A stretch of DNA of 64,000 nucleotides from Agreia bicolorata (GCF_000938265.1 NZ_JYFC01000004.1:186001-250000); one strand, 5' to 3'. Positions 16,168 to 25,951 are shown, numbered from the stretch's first letter. Notes: generated by a model not told the origin, from the sequence alone. Program-made: numbers and translations.

Positions 16168-19092
16168 GTGCCAGGCCCGAAAAAGCTCGTGATCGTCGAG
16201 TCCCCGACCAAGGTCAAGTCCATCGCCCAGTACCTCGGCGACGGTTTCGAGGTGCAGGCGTCTGTCGGTCACATCCGCGACCTCATCGAGCCCAAGAACC
16301 TGCCCGCTGAGCTCAAGACCGGGTCTCTTGGCAAGTTCTCGGTCGACGTCGAGAAGGGCTTCGCGCCTTACTACGTCGTGAGCGATGCCAAGAAGAAGAC
16401 GGTTGCAGAGCTGAAGAAAGCCCTGGCCGGTGCCAGCGAGCTCTACCTCGCAACTGATGAAGACCGCGAGGGCGAGGCCATCGCGTGGCACCTTCTCGAG
16501 GTGCTGAAGCCCAAGGTTCCGGTGCACCGCATGGTGTTCCACGAGATCACCCGCGAGGCCATCGAGAAGGCGCGTGACAACACCCGTCAGATCGACGGTG
16601 CGCTCGTCGACGCGCAGGAGACCCGGCGGATCCTCGACCGGCTCTACGGCTACGAGGTGTCGCCGGTTCTCTGGCGCAAGATCGGGCCCGGCCTCTCGGC
16701 CGGCCGTGTTCAGTCAGCTGCGACGAGGCTTGTCGTCGAGCGTGAGCGCGAGCGGCTTGCATTCACGGCCGCCGGTTACTGGGACCTCACAGCGCAGCTC
16801 TCCCCGGAACTCGATCAGCTCTCGAAGTCGGAGGGTTTCGAATCGAGGCTTGCGCGGATCAACGGAGAACGCGTGGCCTCTGGCCGCGACTTCGACGAGA
16901 ACGGCAAGCTCAAGTCGAAGGCGACGCCCCTCGACGAGGCAGGCGCGAAGGCGCTCGCAGCGGCGCTCGCTGCTCCCGGCGTGAACATCGCGGTCTCGTC
17001 TGTCGATTCGAAGCCCTACACCCGGCGACCGGCAGCCCCGTTCACTACCTCCACGCTGCAGCAGGAGGCGTCGCGCAAGCTTCGCTTCTCGGCCCGACAG
17101 ACAATGAGCGTCGCCCAGTCTCTCTACGAGAACGGGTACATCACCTATATGCGAACCGACTCACCGTCGCTGTCGCAGCAGGCGCTCAACGCGGCACGGT
17201 CGCAGGCCAAGTCCCTGTACGGAGCAGAGACCGTCCCCGACAAGCCGCGCCTCTACGCAGGCAAGAGCAAGAACGCGCAAGAGGCCCACGAGGCGATCCG
17301 TCCGGCAGGCGAGACGTTCCGCACGCCGACCCAGCTGGCATCCACTCTGCGGGGCAACGACTTCAAGCTCTACGACCTGATCTGGAAGCGCACCGTCGCG
17401 TCGCAGATGGCCGATGCGAAAGGTGTGACGGCATCCGTCACTATCGCCGCCGGCCCGACCATCGTCGAGGGAATGACCGAGCCGGCACTCGCGGAATTCA
17501 CGGCCAGTGGAACCGTCATCACGTTCCGCGGCTTCCTGCACGCCTACGAAGAGGGGCAGGACGAAGACCGCAACGGCCCCACTGAGCCCGCCGAGGCCAA
17601 GCTTCCGCCTTTGAAAGAGGGCCAGCTGCTGCGCGCGGTCTCGGTCGACGCCGCGGGTCATGAGACCTCGCCGCCGCCCCGTTACACAGAGGCGAGCCTG
17701 GTGAAGACGCTCGACGAACTCGGCATCGGTCGTCCGTCGACATATGCGTCCATCATCTCGACCATCATCGACCGAGGCTATGTGTCGCCCCGAGGCCAGG
17801 CGCTCGTGCCGAGCTGGATCGCGTTCTCGGTCGTGCGGCTTCTCGAGGACTACTTCGGCGATCTGGTCAACTACGACTTCACTGCGACGCTCGAGAACGA
17901 CCTCGACCGCATCGCCGGGGGAGAAGAAGACCGCGTCGACTGGCTGAACGGGTTCTACTTCGGCAACGAGGGGCACCGGGGGCTGCGTAACGTCATCGAC
18001 AACCTCGGCGACATCGACGCGCGCACTGTCAACTCGGTGGTCATCGCCCCGGACATCACGCTTCGCATCGGCAAGTACGGTCCGTACCTCGAGGTGCGCG
18101 AAGACGGGGCGGCGGAAGACGCCGTGCCACGCAGGGTGAACATTCCCGCGGATCTCGCGCCCGACGAGCTGACGGAAGCGAAAGCGCGAGAACTTATCGA
18201 CGCTCCCGTGGTCGTTGATCGCGTCATCGGCGTGAATCCCGAGACAGGTAAGAACGTCGTCGCGAAAGACGGTCGATTCGGCCCCTACGTCACCGAGGTC
18301 GACCCCGAGCCCGAGACCCCCGCCGAGGTGACCGCTCCTGCGGCCGAGTCGGCGTCGGCCGTCGTCGCCGACGGAGCGGTCAAGAAGGCACCCGCCCGCA
18401 AGGCAGCGGCGAAGAAGAGCACGGCTCCCAAGCCACGCACCGCGTCTCTGTTCAAGTCGATGGATCTGGCCACGATCGACATCGAGACGGCCCTCCGTCT
18501 GCTCGACCTCCCTCGCGTCGTCGGTGACGACCCTGAATCGGGCGAGCCGATCACCGCGCAGAACGGCAAATTCGGCCCGTACCTCAAGAAGGGCACCGAC
18601 ACCCGGTCGATCACCAGCGAAGACCTGATCTTCGAGATCGACCTGCCGGGCGCACTCGAACTGTTCGCGCAGCCCAAGTACGGGGCGCGGCGAGCATCGT
18701 CGGCCCTCAAGGAGTTCGAGGCCGACCCCGAGAGTGGCAAGCCCATTCGCATCAAAGACGGGCGGTTCGGCGCGTATGTCACCGACGGTGTGACGAACGC
18801 GACCATTCCGAAGGGGGAGACGGTCGAGGAGGTCGACTTCGAGCGCGCGGTGCAGCTGCTGGCAGACAAGCGTGCAAAGGGGCCCGCGGCCCCGCGCAAG
18901 ACCGCCGCAAAGAAGGCGCCGGTCAAGAAGGCGGCCGTGAAGAAGCCCGTGGCAAAGAAGGCTCCCGTCAAGAGGACGACCGCGACCAAGGCCGCCGCGA
19001 CGACTGACGCCTCGGCGACGGCCGCCAAGCCTGCCGTGCGCAAGACTCCCGTGAAGAAGTCCCCGGCGACGAAGGCTGCGCCCACGACGTGA
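16168..19092 (+). CDS. topA: DNA topoisomerase I
   Basis: A 974-residue type IA topoisomerase that relaxes negative supercoils. The Toprim domain begins KLVIVESPTKVKSI, the DEDREGEAIAWH segment carries the metal acidic residues, and the catalytic tyrosine is Y327 in TYMRTDS. The C-terminal part carries repeated topoisomerase C-terminal motifs (GKYGPYLEV, GRFGPYVTE, GKFGPYLKK, GRFGAYVTD) in place of zinc fingers, as in actinobacteria, and ends in a long Lys/Ala/Pro tail (about 905-974), which in mycobacterial TopA supports strand passage. The GTG at 16168 follows a GAGGAG ribosome site. tmk overlaps its stop. Confidence 0.97.
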   Translation: MPGPKKLVIVESPTKVKSIAQYLGDGFEVQASVGHIRDLIEPKNLPAELKTGSLGKFSVDVEKGFAPYYVVSDAKKKTVAELKKALAGASELYLATDEDREGEAIAWHLLEVLKPKVPVHRMVFHEITREAIEKARDNTRQIDGALVDAQETRRILDRLYGYEVSPVLWRKIGPGLSAGRVQSAATRLVVERERERLAFTAAGYWDLTAQLSPELDQLSKSEGFESRLARINGERVASGRDFDENGKLKSKATPLDEAGAKALAAALAAPGVNIAVSSVDSKPYTRRPAAPFTTSTLQQEASRKLRFSARQTMSVAQSLYENGYITYMRTDSPSLSQQALNAARSQAKSLYGAETVPDKPRLYAGKSKNAQEAHEAIRPAGETFRTPTQLASTLRGNDFKLYDLIWKRTVASQMADAKGVTASVTIAAGPTIVEGMTEPALAEFTASGTVITFRGFLHAYEEGQDEDRNGPTEPAEAKLPPLKEGQLLRAVSVDAAGHETSPPPRYTEASLVKTLDELGIGRPSTYASIISTIIDRGYVSPRGQALVPSWIAFSVVRLLEDYFGDLVNYDFTATLENDLDRIAGGEEDRVDWLNGFYFGNEGHRGLRNVIDNLGDIDARTVNSVVIAPDITLRIGKYGPYLEVREDGAAEDAVPRRVNIPADLAPDELTEAKARELIDAPVVVDRVIGVNPETGKNVVAKDGRFGPYVTEVDPEPETPAEVTAPAAESASAVVADGAVKKAPARKAAAKKSTAPKPRTASLFKSMDLATIDIETALRLLDLPRVVGDDPESGEPITAQNGKFGPYLKKGTDTRSITSEDLIFEIDLPGALELFAQPKYGARRASSALKEFEADPESGKPIRIKDGRFGAYVTDGVTNATIPKGETVEEVDFERAVQLLADKRAKGPAAPRKTAAKKAPVKKAAVKKPVAKKAPVKRTTATKAAATTDASATAAKPAVRKTPVKKSPATKAAPTT

Positions 19093-19742
19093 CCGCACCC
19101 GGACTCTTCATCACTCTCGAGGGCGGCGACGGCTCGGGCAAATCCACCCAGGCCGCGCTCCTCGAGCAGTGGCTCGACGGCAAGCACCGAACGGTGGTGC
19201 GCACCCGAGAGCCTGGCGGAACGGACTTCGGCGCGGAGGTGCGCGAGATCGTGCTGCACAGCCGCGGGCACATCAGTCCGCGGGCCGAAGCGCTTCTCTA
19301 TGCGGCCGACAGGGCGCATCACATCAGCACGAAGGTGCGCCCGGCGCTCGAACGCGGTGACGTCGTCATTCAAGACAGGTACCTCGACTCGTCGGTGGCC
19401 TATCAGGGTGCCGGTCGTGTGCTCGACTCGGCCGAGATCAGGAGTCTGTCGCTCTGGGCCGCCGAGGGGCTCCTGCCCGACCTCACGATCCTGCTCGACC
19501 TCGACGAAGACGAGGCACGCACGCGACTCGACGGATCACGTACACGGTTCGATCGACTCGAGAACGAGAAGAGCGAGTTCCACGCCAGAGTCCGAGCAGC
19601 ATTCCTCGCACTCGCGCGGGCCGAGCCCGAGCGCTTCCTCGTTCTCGACGCATCGCAGTCGCCCGAGTCGCTCGCCGCACGGATCCGGGCCGCAGTGGAG
19701 CCGCTTCTCGGCTACGCGTCGGCGGGAACCGACGCATCCTGA
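19089..19742 (+). CDS. tmk: Thymidylate kinase
   Basis: A 217-residue dTMP kinase, ATP + dTMP to dTDP, an essential step for DNA synthesis. The P-loop is GGDGSGKST (12-20), the DRx motif is in QDRYLDSSVAYQGAG, and REPGGT binds the substrate. The GTG start overlaps the topA stop, so topA, tmk, holB and the following peptidase probably form one transcript. Length and motifs are normal. Confidence 0.96.
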   Translation: MTAPGLFITLEGGDGSGKSTQAALLEQWLDGKHRTVVRTREPGGTDFGAEVREIVLHSRGHISPRAEALLYAADRAHHISTKVRPALERGDVVIQDRYLDSSVAYQGAGRVLDSAEIRSLSLWAAEGLLPDLTILLDLDEDEARTRLDGSRTRFDRLENEKSEFHARVRAAFLALARAEPERFLVLDASQSPESLAARIRAAVEPLLGYASAGTDAS

Positions 19743-19776
19743 GGCCTCTGTCGCCGGCTCCAGGTAAGTTGTCTCT

Positions 19777-20934
19777 ATGACCGTGTGGAACGACTTGACG
19801 GGCCAAGACGATGCGATCGCCATCTTCCGAGCCGCGGCAGACCCCGCGAACTCGGGCGATTCGATGACGCACTCCTGGCTCATCACCGGTCCTCCCGGGT
19901 CGGGGCGTTCCAACCTCGCCTACGCGTTCGCAGCGGCACTGCTCAGCAGGCACGGCGCAGACGGCGACCCGGCCACCACGCGCCAGGTCGAGGCGCGCAC
20001 TCATCCCGATCTTGCAGTTCTCACCACCGAGCGGGTCATCATCTCGATCGAGGAGGTGCGCAAGCTCGTCTCGAGTTCGCAGTTCTCACCGTCGGTCGGG
20101 CGCTACCGTGTGATGGTCATCGAAGATGCCGACCGCATGGTCGAGCGAACCAGCAACGTGCTGCTGAAGGCACTCGAGGAACCGCCGGAGCGAACGGTGT
20201 GGATTCTCTGTGCGCCGAGCGAGGCCGATCTCATCCCGACGATCCGCTCGCGTGTTCGTTCGGTTCGCCTGCGGGTGCCTCGGGTCGATGAGGTCGCGGC
20301 ACTCATCGAAAGGCGAGACAACGTCGATCCACAGGTCGCAGAGCGCGCGGCTCGCGAGGCGCAGAGCCATATCGGCATGGCCCACCGCCTCGCCACGAAC
20401 GACGAGGCGCGAGCCCGACGCGACGAAACCCTGAGCCTTGCCCTGGGCATCCAGAACGTGCCGCAGGCCGTCGTCGCGGCCGCGCGGCTCATGGAGATCG
20501 CCGGCGACGACGCCAAGGCGATCACGCTCGAGCGCGACGCCGAAGAGCGCGAGAGCACGCTGCGCTCGATGGGCGTCGAGGCGGGGCAGGCCGTGCCGCC
20601 CGCCCTCCGCTCGCAGATCAAGACCCTCGAAGACGATCAGAAGCGCCGGGCGACTCGGAGCCTTCGCGACGGACTCGATCGCATTCTCGTCGACCTCATG
20701 TCGCTCTATCGAGATATTCTCCTCGTGCAGCTGAGTTCAGGGCTGCCCACCATCAATTCCGCCATCCAACCACGACTCGACGAGATCGCGGCCGGCAGCG
20801 ACCCAGCAGACACGCTTGCGGTGCTCGACGCGCTCGCCGTCGCTCGCCGTCGAATCGCTGCCAACGTCGCGCCCGCGCTCGCACTCGAGGCCGCCCTCAT
20901 CACCGCTACCCGCCAACGAAGGACAACTCCGTGA
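19777..20934 (+). CDS. holB: DNA polymerase III delta-prime subunit
   Basis: A 385-residue AAA+ clamp-loader subunit, downstream of tmk as in many bacteria. It has a P-loop relic GPPGSGRSN in which the catalytic lysine is arginine, as expected for the non-hydrolysing delta-prime, and the SRC-like region at TIRSRVRSVRL. The four-cysteine zinc module usual after the P-loop is missing: the corresponding stretch (GADGDPATTRQVEARTHPDL) has no cysteine. It still carries the THPDL and NVLLKALEEPP landmarks. The stop overlaps the next start. Confidence 0.92.
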   Translation: MTVWNDLTGQDDAIAIFRAAADPANSGDSMTHSWLITGPPGSGRSNLAYAFAAALLSRHGADGDPATTRQVEARTHPDLAVLTTERVIISIEEVRKLVSSSQFSPSVGRYRVMVIEDADRMVERTSNVLLKALEEPPERTVWILCAPSEADLIPTIRSRVRSVRLRVPRVDEVAALIERRDNVDPQVAERAAREAQSHIGMAHRLATNDEARARRDETLSLALGIQNVPQAVVAAARLMEIAGDDAKAITLERDAEERESTLRSMGVEAGQAVPPALRSQIKTLEDDQKRRATRSLRDGLDRILVDLMSLYRDILLVQLSSGLPTINSAIQPRLDEIAAGSDPADTLAVLDALAVARRRIAANVAPALALEAALITATRQRRTTP

Positions 20935-22508
20935 CAGCCACCACTCCGCGCCGCAGGCGACGGTTCGCCTCTCTCGCAGTCGCCGCTCTTGCGGTCACCG
21001 TTCTCGTCTCGGGCTGCACGACGTGGTTCGTCGAGCGCGACTCATCGGGCGGCAGTGACAAGCCGGTGGCGCAGTCGACTCCGGCGGCAGAAGACGTCGA
21101 TGCCGATCTTCGTCCGTTCTACGACCAAGTTCTCAACTGGACCGACTGCGGCGACGGACTCCAGTGCGCCGAAGCCAAGGCTCCGCTCGACTGGCAGAAC
21201 CCCTCGGCGTCCGACATATCGTTGGCCCTTATCAAGCACCCGGCGAGCGCACCGGGCGAGCGTCTCGGCTCCCTGCTCGTCAACCCGGGAGGGCCGGGCG
21301 GCTCTGGCTACGACTTCGTCAAAGACAGCCTCGATTTCGCGGTCAGCGATAAGCTGCAGGCCCAGTACGACGTAGTCGGTTTCGACCCGCGAGGCGTCGG
21401 CCGGTCGTCTGCAGTGACCTGTCTCACCGATAAAGAGATGGACTCGTACCTGTACGACGTGCTTCCCGGCGCGCGGGGATCGCAGGAGTGGCTCGACGCC
21501 TACACCGCATCGTCGAAGAACTTCGCTGCCTCGTGCGAGAAGAACAGTCCGGAGCTGCTGGGGCATGTCGACACGGTCAGCGCCGCGCGCGATCTCGATC
21601 TGCTGCGCGCCACGCTGGGCGACAGCAAGCTCAATTACCTCGGGTACTCCTATGGAACGTTCCTGGGGTCGACCTACGCCGATCTCTATCCGCAGAAGGT
21701 CGGCAGACTCGTGCTCGACGGAGCCCTCGATCCGACCTCGAGTAACTTCGATGTGAGTGTCGGTCAGGCGGTCGGTTTCGAGAACGCGATCAAGGCATAT
21801 CTCGCCGACTGCCTCACGAAGTCGTCGTGCCCTTTCAAGGGCAGCGTCGACGACGGCATGGCCAAGATCGGCGAGCTGCTCGCCCAGGTAGACGCCAGTC
21901 CGATCAGGGCATCGGATGGGCGAGAACTGGGGTCGTCGAGCATGCTCACGGCCATCATCTACCCGCTCTACAACGCAGAGAACTGGAGCTACCTGAGCGA
22001 CATGTTCTCTGACGTCTTCGCGGGCAACGCCGACTACGCCATGCAGTTCGCAGACGGCTATAACGGCCGCGGTTCCGACGGCAAGTACGCCGACAACTCG
22101 ACCGAGGCCTTTATGGCGATCAACTGTCTCGACTACGCGTACACGAACGACCCTGTCGTTGTGCAGAAGCAGAACGCCGACCTCGTTGCGGCCGCCCCGA
22201 CGGTGGGCCCATGGTGGAGCTACGGCGACATCTCGTGCGACGTCTGGCCCGACAAGACCACGCGCACACCGCACGCCGTGACGGCACAGGGCGCGGCGCC
22301 GATCCTCGTCGTCGGCACCACCGGCGACCCGGCGACCCCCTATGCCTGGGCGCAGAGTCTTGCCAGCCAGCTGTCAAGCGGCCAGCTGATCACCTTCGTC
22401 GGAGAGGGACACACGGCATACGGCTCGTCGAGCTGCGTCAAGCAGATCGTCGACGAATACTTCCTCAAGGGCACTGTGCCGACATCCGATCCGCGGTGCA
22501 CGAGTTGA
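20931..22508 (+). CDS. Secreted alpha/beta-hydrolase lipoprotein, TAP-like peptidase
   Basis: A 525-residue exported lipoprotein: basic N-terminus, hydrophobic segment and lipobox LVSGC with lipidated C29. The alpha/beta-hydrolase part has the oxyanion segment VNPGGPGGSG and the nucleophile S240 in GYSYG; the C-terminal TAP-like region ends with GEGHTAYGSSSC, giving the catalytic histidine. It matches tripeptidyl aminopeptidases of the streptomycete SlpD/SlpE type, which trim short peptides outside the membrane. The start overlaps the holB stop (GTGA). The TetR-type gene follows two bases later. Confidence 0.88.
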   Translation: MTATTPRRRRRFASLAVAALAVTVLVSGCTTWFVERDSSGGSDKPVAQSTPAAEDVDADLRPFYDQVLNWTDCGDGLQCAEAKAPLDWQNPSASDISLALIKHPASAPGERLGSLLVNPGGPGGSGYDFVKDSLDFAVSDKLQAQYDVVGFDPRGVGRSSAVTCLTDKEMDSYLYDVLPGARGSQEWLDAYTASSKNFAASCEKNSPELLGHVDTVSAARDLDLLRATLGDSKLNYLGYSYGTFLGSTYADLYPQKVGRLVLDGALDPTSSNFDVSVGQAVGFENAIKAYLADCLTKSSCPFKGSVDDGMAKIGELLAQVDASPIRASDGRELGSSSMLTAIIYPLYNAENWSYLSDMFSDVFAGNADYAMQFADGYNGRGSDGKYADNSTEAFMAINCLDYAYTNDPVVVQKQNADLVAAAPTVGPWWSYGDISCDVWPDKTTRTPHAVTAQGAAPILVVGTTGDPATPYAWAQSLASQLSSGQLITFVGEGHTAYGSSSCVKQIVDEYFLKGTVPTSDPRCTS

Positions 22509-22510
22509 CC

Positions 22511-23149
22511 ATGACTTCTGTAGTCCTAGACGAGAGCGTCGGCCTCCGTGAACGAAAGCGGCGCGCCACGAGCCGCACCATTCAGTTCGCCGTGCTCGAG
22601 CTGGCCGCAGAGCGCGGCCTCGACCAGGTCACGGTCGACGAGATCAGCCGCGTCGCCAACGTCTCGCCTCGCACTTTCTTCAACTACTTTCCCTCGAAAG
22701 AGGCTGCGATGGTGGGCGAGAATCCTTTCGAGGCGCAATCCGAACTGATCGATGCCTTCGTCCAGGGCGATCCCGCCCGCGACATCTTCGACGTACTCCT
22801 CGAGCTGATGCAGCAGGTAGCGCTGCTCGGCACCGGTGATCGAGAGCTGCATCAGCTCCGCCGCCAGGTGCTGCGCGACTATCCAGAGCTGTTGGTCCTG
22901 AAGATCACCGGCATGCGTGGCTTCGAGGCTGCGCTGGCCGAGGCGATCGCGCGCCGCCTGACGGCGCAAGGCGCCGTTTCCGCATCGACGGATGCGGCCG
23001 GCTCGTTCGACGTGCGCGCGAGGCTCACCGCGATGGTCGCCATGGCAGCAATGCGTCACGCCTTCACACTGTGGGCCGACGGAGACGACGACGAGTCGCT
23101 CGCTGAGAAGCTCGTCGAGTCTTTCGCCCTGTTGAGGCAGGTGCTCTGA
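22511..23149 (+). CDS. TetR-family transcriptional regulator
   Basis: A 212-residue TetR regulator with a canonical N-terminal helix-turn-helix (VTVDEISRVANVSPRTFFNYF, about 40-60, the F-F-N-Y-F-P-S-K group often next to transport genes). The ATG at 22511 lies two bases past the peptidase stop, so it is likely read from the same transcript. The operator and effector are unknown; no divergent target lies beside it. Confidence 0.9.
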   Translation: MTSVVLDESVGLRERKRRATSRTIQFAVLELAAERGLDQVTVDEISRVANVSPRTFFNYFPSKEAAMVGENPFEAQSELIDAFVQGDPARDIFDVLLELMQQVALLGTGDRELHQLRRQVLRDYPELLVLKITGMRGFEAALAEAIARRLTAQGAVSASTDAAGSFDVRARLTAMVAMAAMRHAFTLWADGDDDESLAEKLVESFALLRQVL

Positions 23150-23224
23150 GGGAGTGTCAGCGAAGCCTGCCGACATCGGCTAGGATTTGTTGCTGTGCCA
23201 TTCGCTGTGAAATGCGGTGGCCAG

Positions 23225-23300
23225 GCCGCCTTAGCTCAGTCGGTAGAGCGATTCACTCGTAATGAATAGGTCATCAGTTCGATTCTGATAGGCGGCCCCA
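23225..23300 (+). tRNA. tRNA-Thr (anticodon CGT)
   Basis: A full cloverleaf: acceptor GCCGCCT with AGGCGGC, D arm GCTC/GAGC, anticodon stem ATTCA/TGAAT with loop CTCGTAA (anticodon CGT, reading ACG), T arm ATCAG-TTCGATT-CTGAT, discriminator C and an encoded CCA. A terminator follows within ten bases. Confidence 0.95.
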
Positions 23301-23306
23301 CCACGA

Positions 23307-23334
23307 GAAAGCCCGGATGATCCGGGCTTTCTTT
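23307..23334 (+). terminator. Terminator after tRNA-Thr
   Basis: An 11-base-pair stem GAAAGCCCGGA (23307-23317) and TCCGGGCTTTC (23321-23331) with a TGA loop, followed by TTT. It ends the tRNA-Thr transcript before the oxidoreductase gene. Confidence 0.85.
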
Positions 23335-23363
23335 CGTTGAGTGTTCGACTTCGAAGGAGAATC

Positions 23364-24350
23364 GTGTCCACTCCATTCCGCTGGGGAATCCTCGGCACCG
23401 GCGGGATCGCCGAAATGTTCGTGACCGATCTGCGAGCCACGGGCATCCAGGTCGCTGCCGTCGGTTCTCGCAGTCAGGAGTCCGCAGACGCGTTCGGCGC
23501 CCGTTTCGACATCGCCGCTCGGCATCCGACGTACGAGGCTCTGGTCGCCGATCCTGACATCGATGCGGTCTATGTGGCCACGCCGCATCCGATGCACGCC
23601 GAGAACGCTCTTCTCGCCATCGAGGCGGGCAAGCACGTGCTGGTCGAGAAACCCTTCACTCTGAACGCGGGCGAAGCTGCCGAGGTAGCCGAAGCGGCAC
23701 GTCGCGCCGGCGTAGTTGTGCTCGAAGCCATGTGGACGAGGTTCTTGCCGTCGATGGTGCGCATCCGCGAGATCATCGCCGCCGGAACCCTCGGCGACGT
23801 GCGCACGCTCATCGCCGACCATGACCAGTTGCTGCCCTCCGACCCCCAGCACCGCATCAACAACCCTGAACTGGGCGGCGGCGCGCTGCTCGACCTCGGC
23901 GTCTACCCCGTGTCATTTGCCGTCGACCTGTTCGGCGCACCGACCTCGGTCACCGCCAGGGGCGACAAGACGGCGACGGGTGTCGACCGGCAGGTGGCAC
24001 TGATTCTCGAACACGCCGGTGGTGCGATCTCCGTTCTGCACACCGCACTCGACACCCGGGGGGCGAATACCGCCACCGTCGTGGGCACCGAGGGGCGAAT
24101 CGAGATCGACTCCGTCTGGTACAACCAGGCGAGCTTCACCGTGTACGCGGGCAAAGACGGCGGGGTGGCCGAGCGCTACGACGAGAAGGTCGTCTCGCGA
24201 GGCATGCAGTTTCAGGCGTGGGAGCTCGAGCGCATCGTGCGGGACGGGCGTCGTGAAAGCGCCCTCCTCCCCATCGACGAGAGTGTGGCGATCATGGCTG
24301 TGCTCGATGAGGCGCGTCGCCAGGTCGGTGTCGCCTACCCCGGCGAATAG
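23364..24350 (+). CDS. Gfo/Idh/MocA-family oxidoreductase
   Basis: A 328-residue NAD(P)-dependent sugar or cyclitol dehydrogenase. The Rossmann loop is GILGTGGIAE at the N-terminus; the EKPFTLN segment carries the catalytic-site lysine of the family, and DLGVYPV is the usual substrate-domain motif. The GTG at 23364 follows a GAAGGAGA ribosome site. It is flanked by a tRNA terminator and the PBP4 gene, so neighbours give no hint of the substrate. It resembles trans-dihydrobenzenediol/xylose dehydrogenase-like members, but specificity cannot be set from sequence. Confidence 0.88.
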   Translation: MSTPFRWGILGTGGIAEMFVTDLRATGIQVAAVGSRSQESADAFGARFDIAARHPTYEALVADPDIDAVYVATPHPMHAENALLAIEAGKHVLVEKPFTLNAGEAAEVAEAARRAGVVVLEAMWTRFLPSMVRIREIIAAGTLGDVRTLIADHDQLLPSDPQHRINNPELGGGALLDLGVYPVSFAVDLFGAPTSVTARGDKTATGVDRQVALILEHAGGAISVLHTALDTRGANTATVVGTEGRIEIDSVWYNQASFTVYAGKDGGVAERYDEKVVSRGMQFQAWELERIVRDGRRESALLPIDESVAIMAVLDEARRQVGVAYPGE

Positions 24351-24393
24351 AAGTCCCCGGGGCCGAATTCCAGGCCCGGGTTAGCATGGAGCG

Positions 24394-25851
24394 ATGTCCG
24401 AGACGCCTGTATCGAAGCTGCGGTCCGCGCGGCTGAACGGAATCGTTCGGCGCGCCCGATCGCATCCGCGGGCTTTCGCCGCGACCGCCGCAGCGGCCGC
24501 GCTTCTCGTTCTCGGCGGCGGCGGACTCCTGGCGGGAGCCGCGGTCGGCACGCCGAACCCCGAGAATGTCGCCCGACTCTCTACGCTCCCGAGCGCCTCG
24601 GCCGCGGCGACCCCGACTGCAGTCCCGACCAAGACCCCGACCGCGCGTCCTGTGCCGGCCGCCGCGCTTCCGGCTCAGCCTGTGCGCACCTGTTCGATCG
24701 CCGAGGCGGCATCCGACTCGCGCCTCGGCACGTTCTCTGGCAGCGTGCGCAACGCGACCACCGGCGAGATCCTCTATGACCACGCGGGCGGCACATACTC
24801 ACGCACGGCGAGCGTCATGAAGGTGCTCACCAGCGCGGCGGCACTGGCCGTGCTCGGCCCCGACTATCGTGCGACCACCACCGTCGTCGCCGGCACGCAG
24901 CCCGGCCAGGTCGTGCTGGTGGGCGGCGGAGACATCACCCTGGCCAGCGGATCCTCCAACATCTATCCCGGCGCCGCCAGCATGCTCGATCTCGCCGCGC
25001 AGGTGAACGCGTCTCTCGGGGGTGCGCCGGTCACGTCGATCGTTCTCGATTCCTCGGCGTTCTCGGGCGACGCGTGGCAGCCGTCGTGGAACCGCAAGGA
25101 GCTGTTCGACGGCTGGTCCTCCGAGGTGACGGCGCTGCAGGTCGACGGCGACCGCGCCGACCCGTCGAGCAGTCAATCGGCCCGCAGCGAAGACCCGATC
25201 GGTCGAGCGGGCGCTGCGTTTGCCAGCGCGCTCGGGGCGTCGGGGGTGCCGATCAGCCAGGGCATCGCTCCGGCTGGCGCGGCAACCCTCGGCACGGTGC
25301 AGTCGGCGCCGGTGTCGACGATGGTGCAGGACGCCCTTCTTCGCTCCGACAACACCGAGGCAGAGATGCTGGCACGCCTCACTGCAATCGCGCAGGGCTC
25401 GGGCAACACGTTCTCGGCGCTCGGCGCATCCACCCCGGCAGCTCTCGCGAGCTACGGTCTCGATACCGCGGGCCTCGTGATCGTCGACGGATCCGGGCTG
25501 TCTGACGACAACGGTGTCTCGCCGAACTTCCTCACCGCGCTGTTCACCAAGATCGCGGCTCGTGAGGCAAACCTCGGCATCATCGCCGACGGCCTGCCCG
25601 TGGCAGGCGAGAGCGGCACGCTCGCCGGTCGCTTCACCGGCTCGAATTCGGATGCCGCGGGCCAGGTGATCGCGAAGACCGGCTGGATCGACACGGGCTA
25701 CACCCTGTCGGGCATCATCCACGCTGCCGATGGCTCCGTTCTGACTTTCGCTTTCTTCGCCCTCGACAACGTTTCGGATAGCTCGAAGCAGGCCCTCGAC
25801 ACGATTACGACCGCGGCCTATCGTTGCGGAAACAACCTGTCGAATCAGTGA
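24394..25851 (+). CDS. dacB: D-alanyl-D-alanine carboxypeptidase/endopeptidase, PBP4 type
   Basis: A 485-residue class C penicillin-binding protein acting on peptidoglycan outside the membrane. An N-terminal hydrophobic segment (about 27-51) anchors or exports it, followed by a Pro/Thr-rich linker (60-98). The active-site motifs are S140-VM-K143, SDN in LRSDNTEAE, and KTG in AKTGWIDTG. The PBP4-specific inserted domain lies between the first and second motifs. It is followed by a region with a dyad before the nicotinamidase gene. Confidence 0.92.
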   Translation: MSETPVSKLRSARLNGIVRRARSHPRAFAATAAAAALLVLGGGGLLAGAAVGTPNPENVARLSTLPSASAAATPTAVPTKTPTARPVPAAALPAQPVRTCSIAEAASDSRLGTFSGSVRNATTGEILYDHAGGTYSRTASVMKVLTSAAALAVLGPDYRATTTVVAGTQPGQVVLVGGGDITLASGSSNIYPGAASMLDLAAQVNASLGGAPVTSIVLDSSAFSGDAWQPSWNRKELFDGWSSEVTALQVDGDRADPSSSQSARSEDPIGRAGAAFASALGASGVPISQGIAPAGAATLGTVQSAPVSTMVQDALLRSDNTEAEMLARLTAIAQGSGNTFSALGASTPAALASYGLDTAGLVIVDGSGLSDDNGVSPNFLTALFTKIAAREANLGIIADGLPVAGESGTLAGRFTGSNSDAAGQVIAKTGWIDTGYTLSGIIHAADGSVLTFAFFALDNVSDSSKQALDTITTAAYRCGNNLSNQ

Positions 25852-25861
25852 CTCCGTGCTC

Positions 25862-25891
25862 TAGAATCGATTAGTAAGCTGGCTGACTAAT
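25862..25891. promoter_or_regulatory. TAGAAT hexamer and ATTAGT/ACTAAT dyad before pncA
   Basis: A -10-like TAGAAT (25862-25867) is followed at once by an inverted repeat ATTAGT (25870-25875) and ACTAAT (25886-25891) with a 10-base spacer. The dyad would lie at the transcription start, a common repressor position. No good -35 hexamer is present, and the binding protein is unknown. Confidence 0.35.
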
Positions 25892-25951
25892 TCGACCGGT
25901 GGCATAGGATTCGACGGCATCGCGTCGACGAGCAAGAGAGAGTGAGACGTC

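Noticed and set aside
18370-19090. Lysine-rich repetitive stretch as a possible separate gene or repeat array
   Set aside because: It is the normal C-terminal region of actinobacterial TopA in frame with the enzyme.
17161-19098. A 645-codon open frame on the minus strand
   Set aside because: Antisense to the C-terminal half of topA, with low-complexity Gly/Arg-rich translation and no motif.
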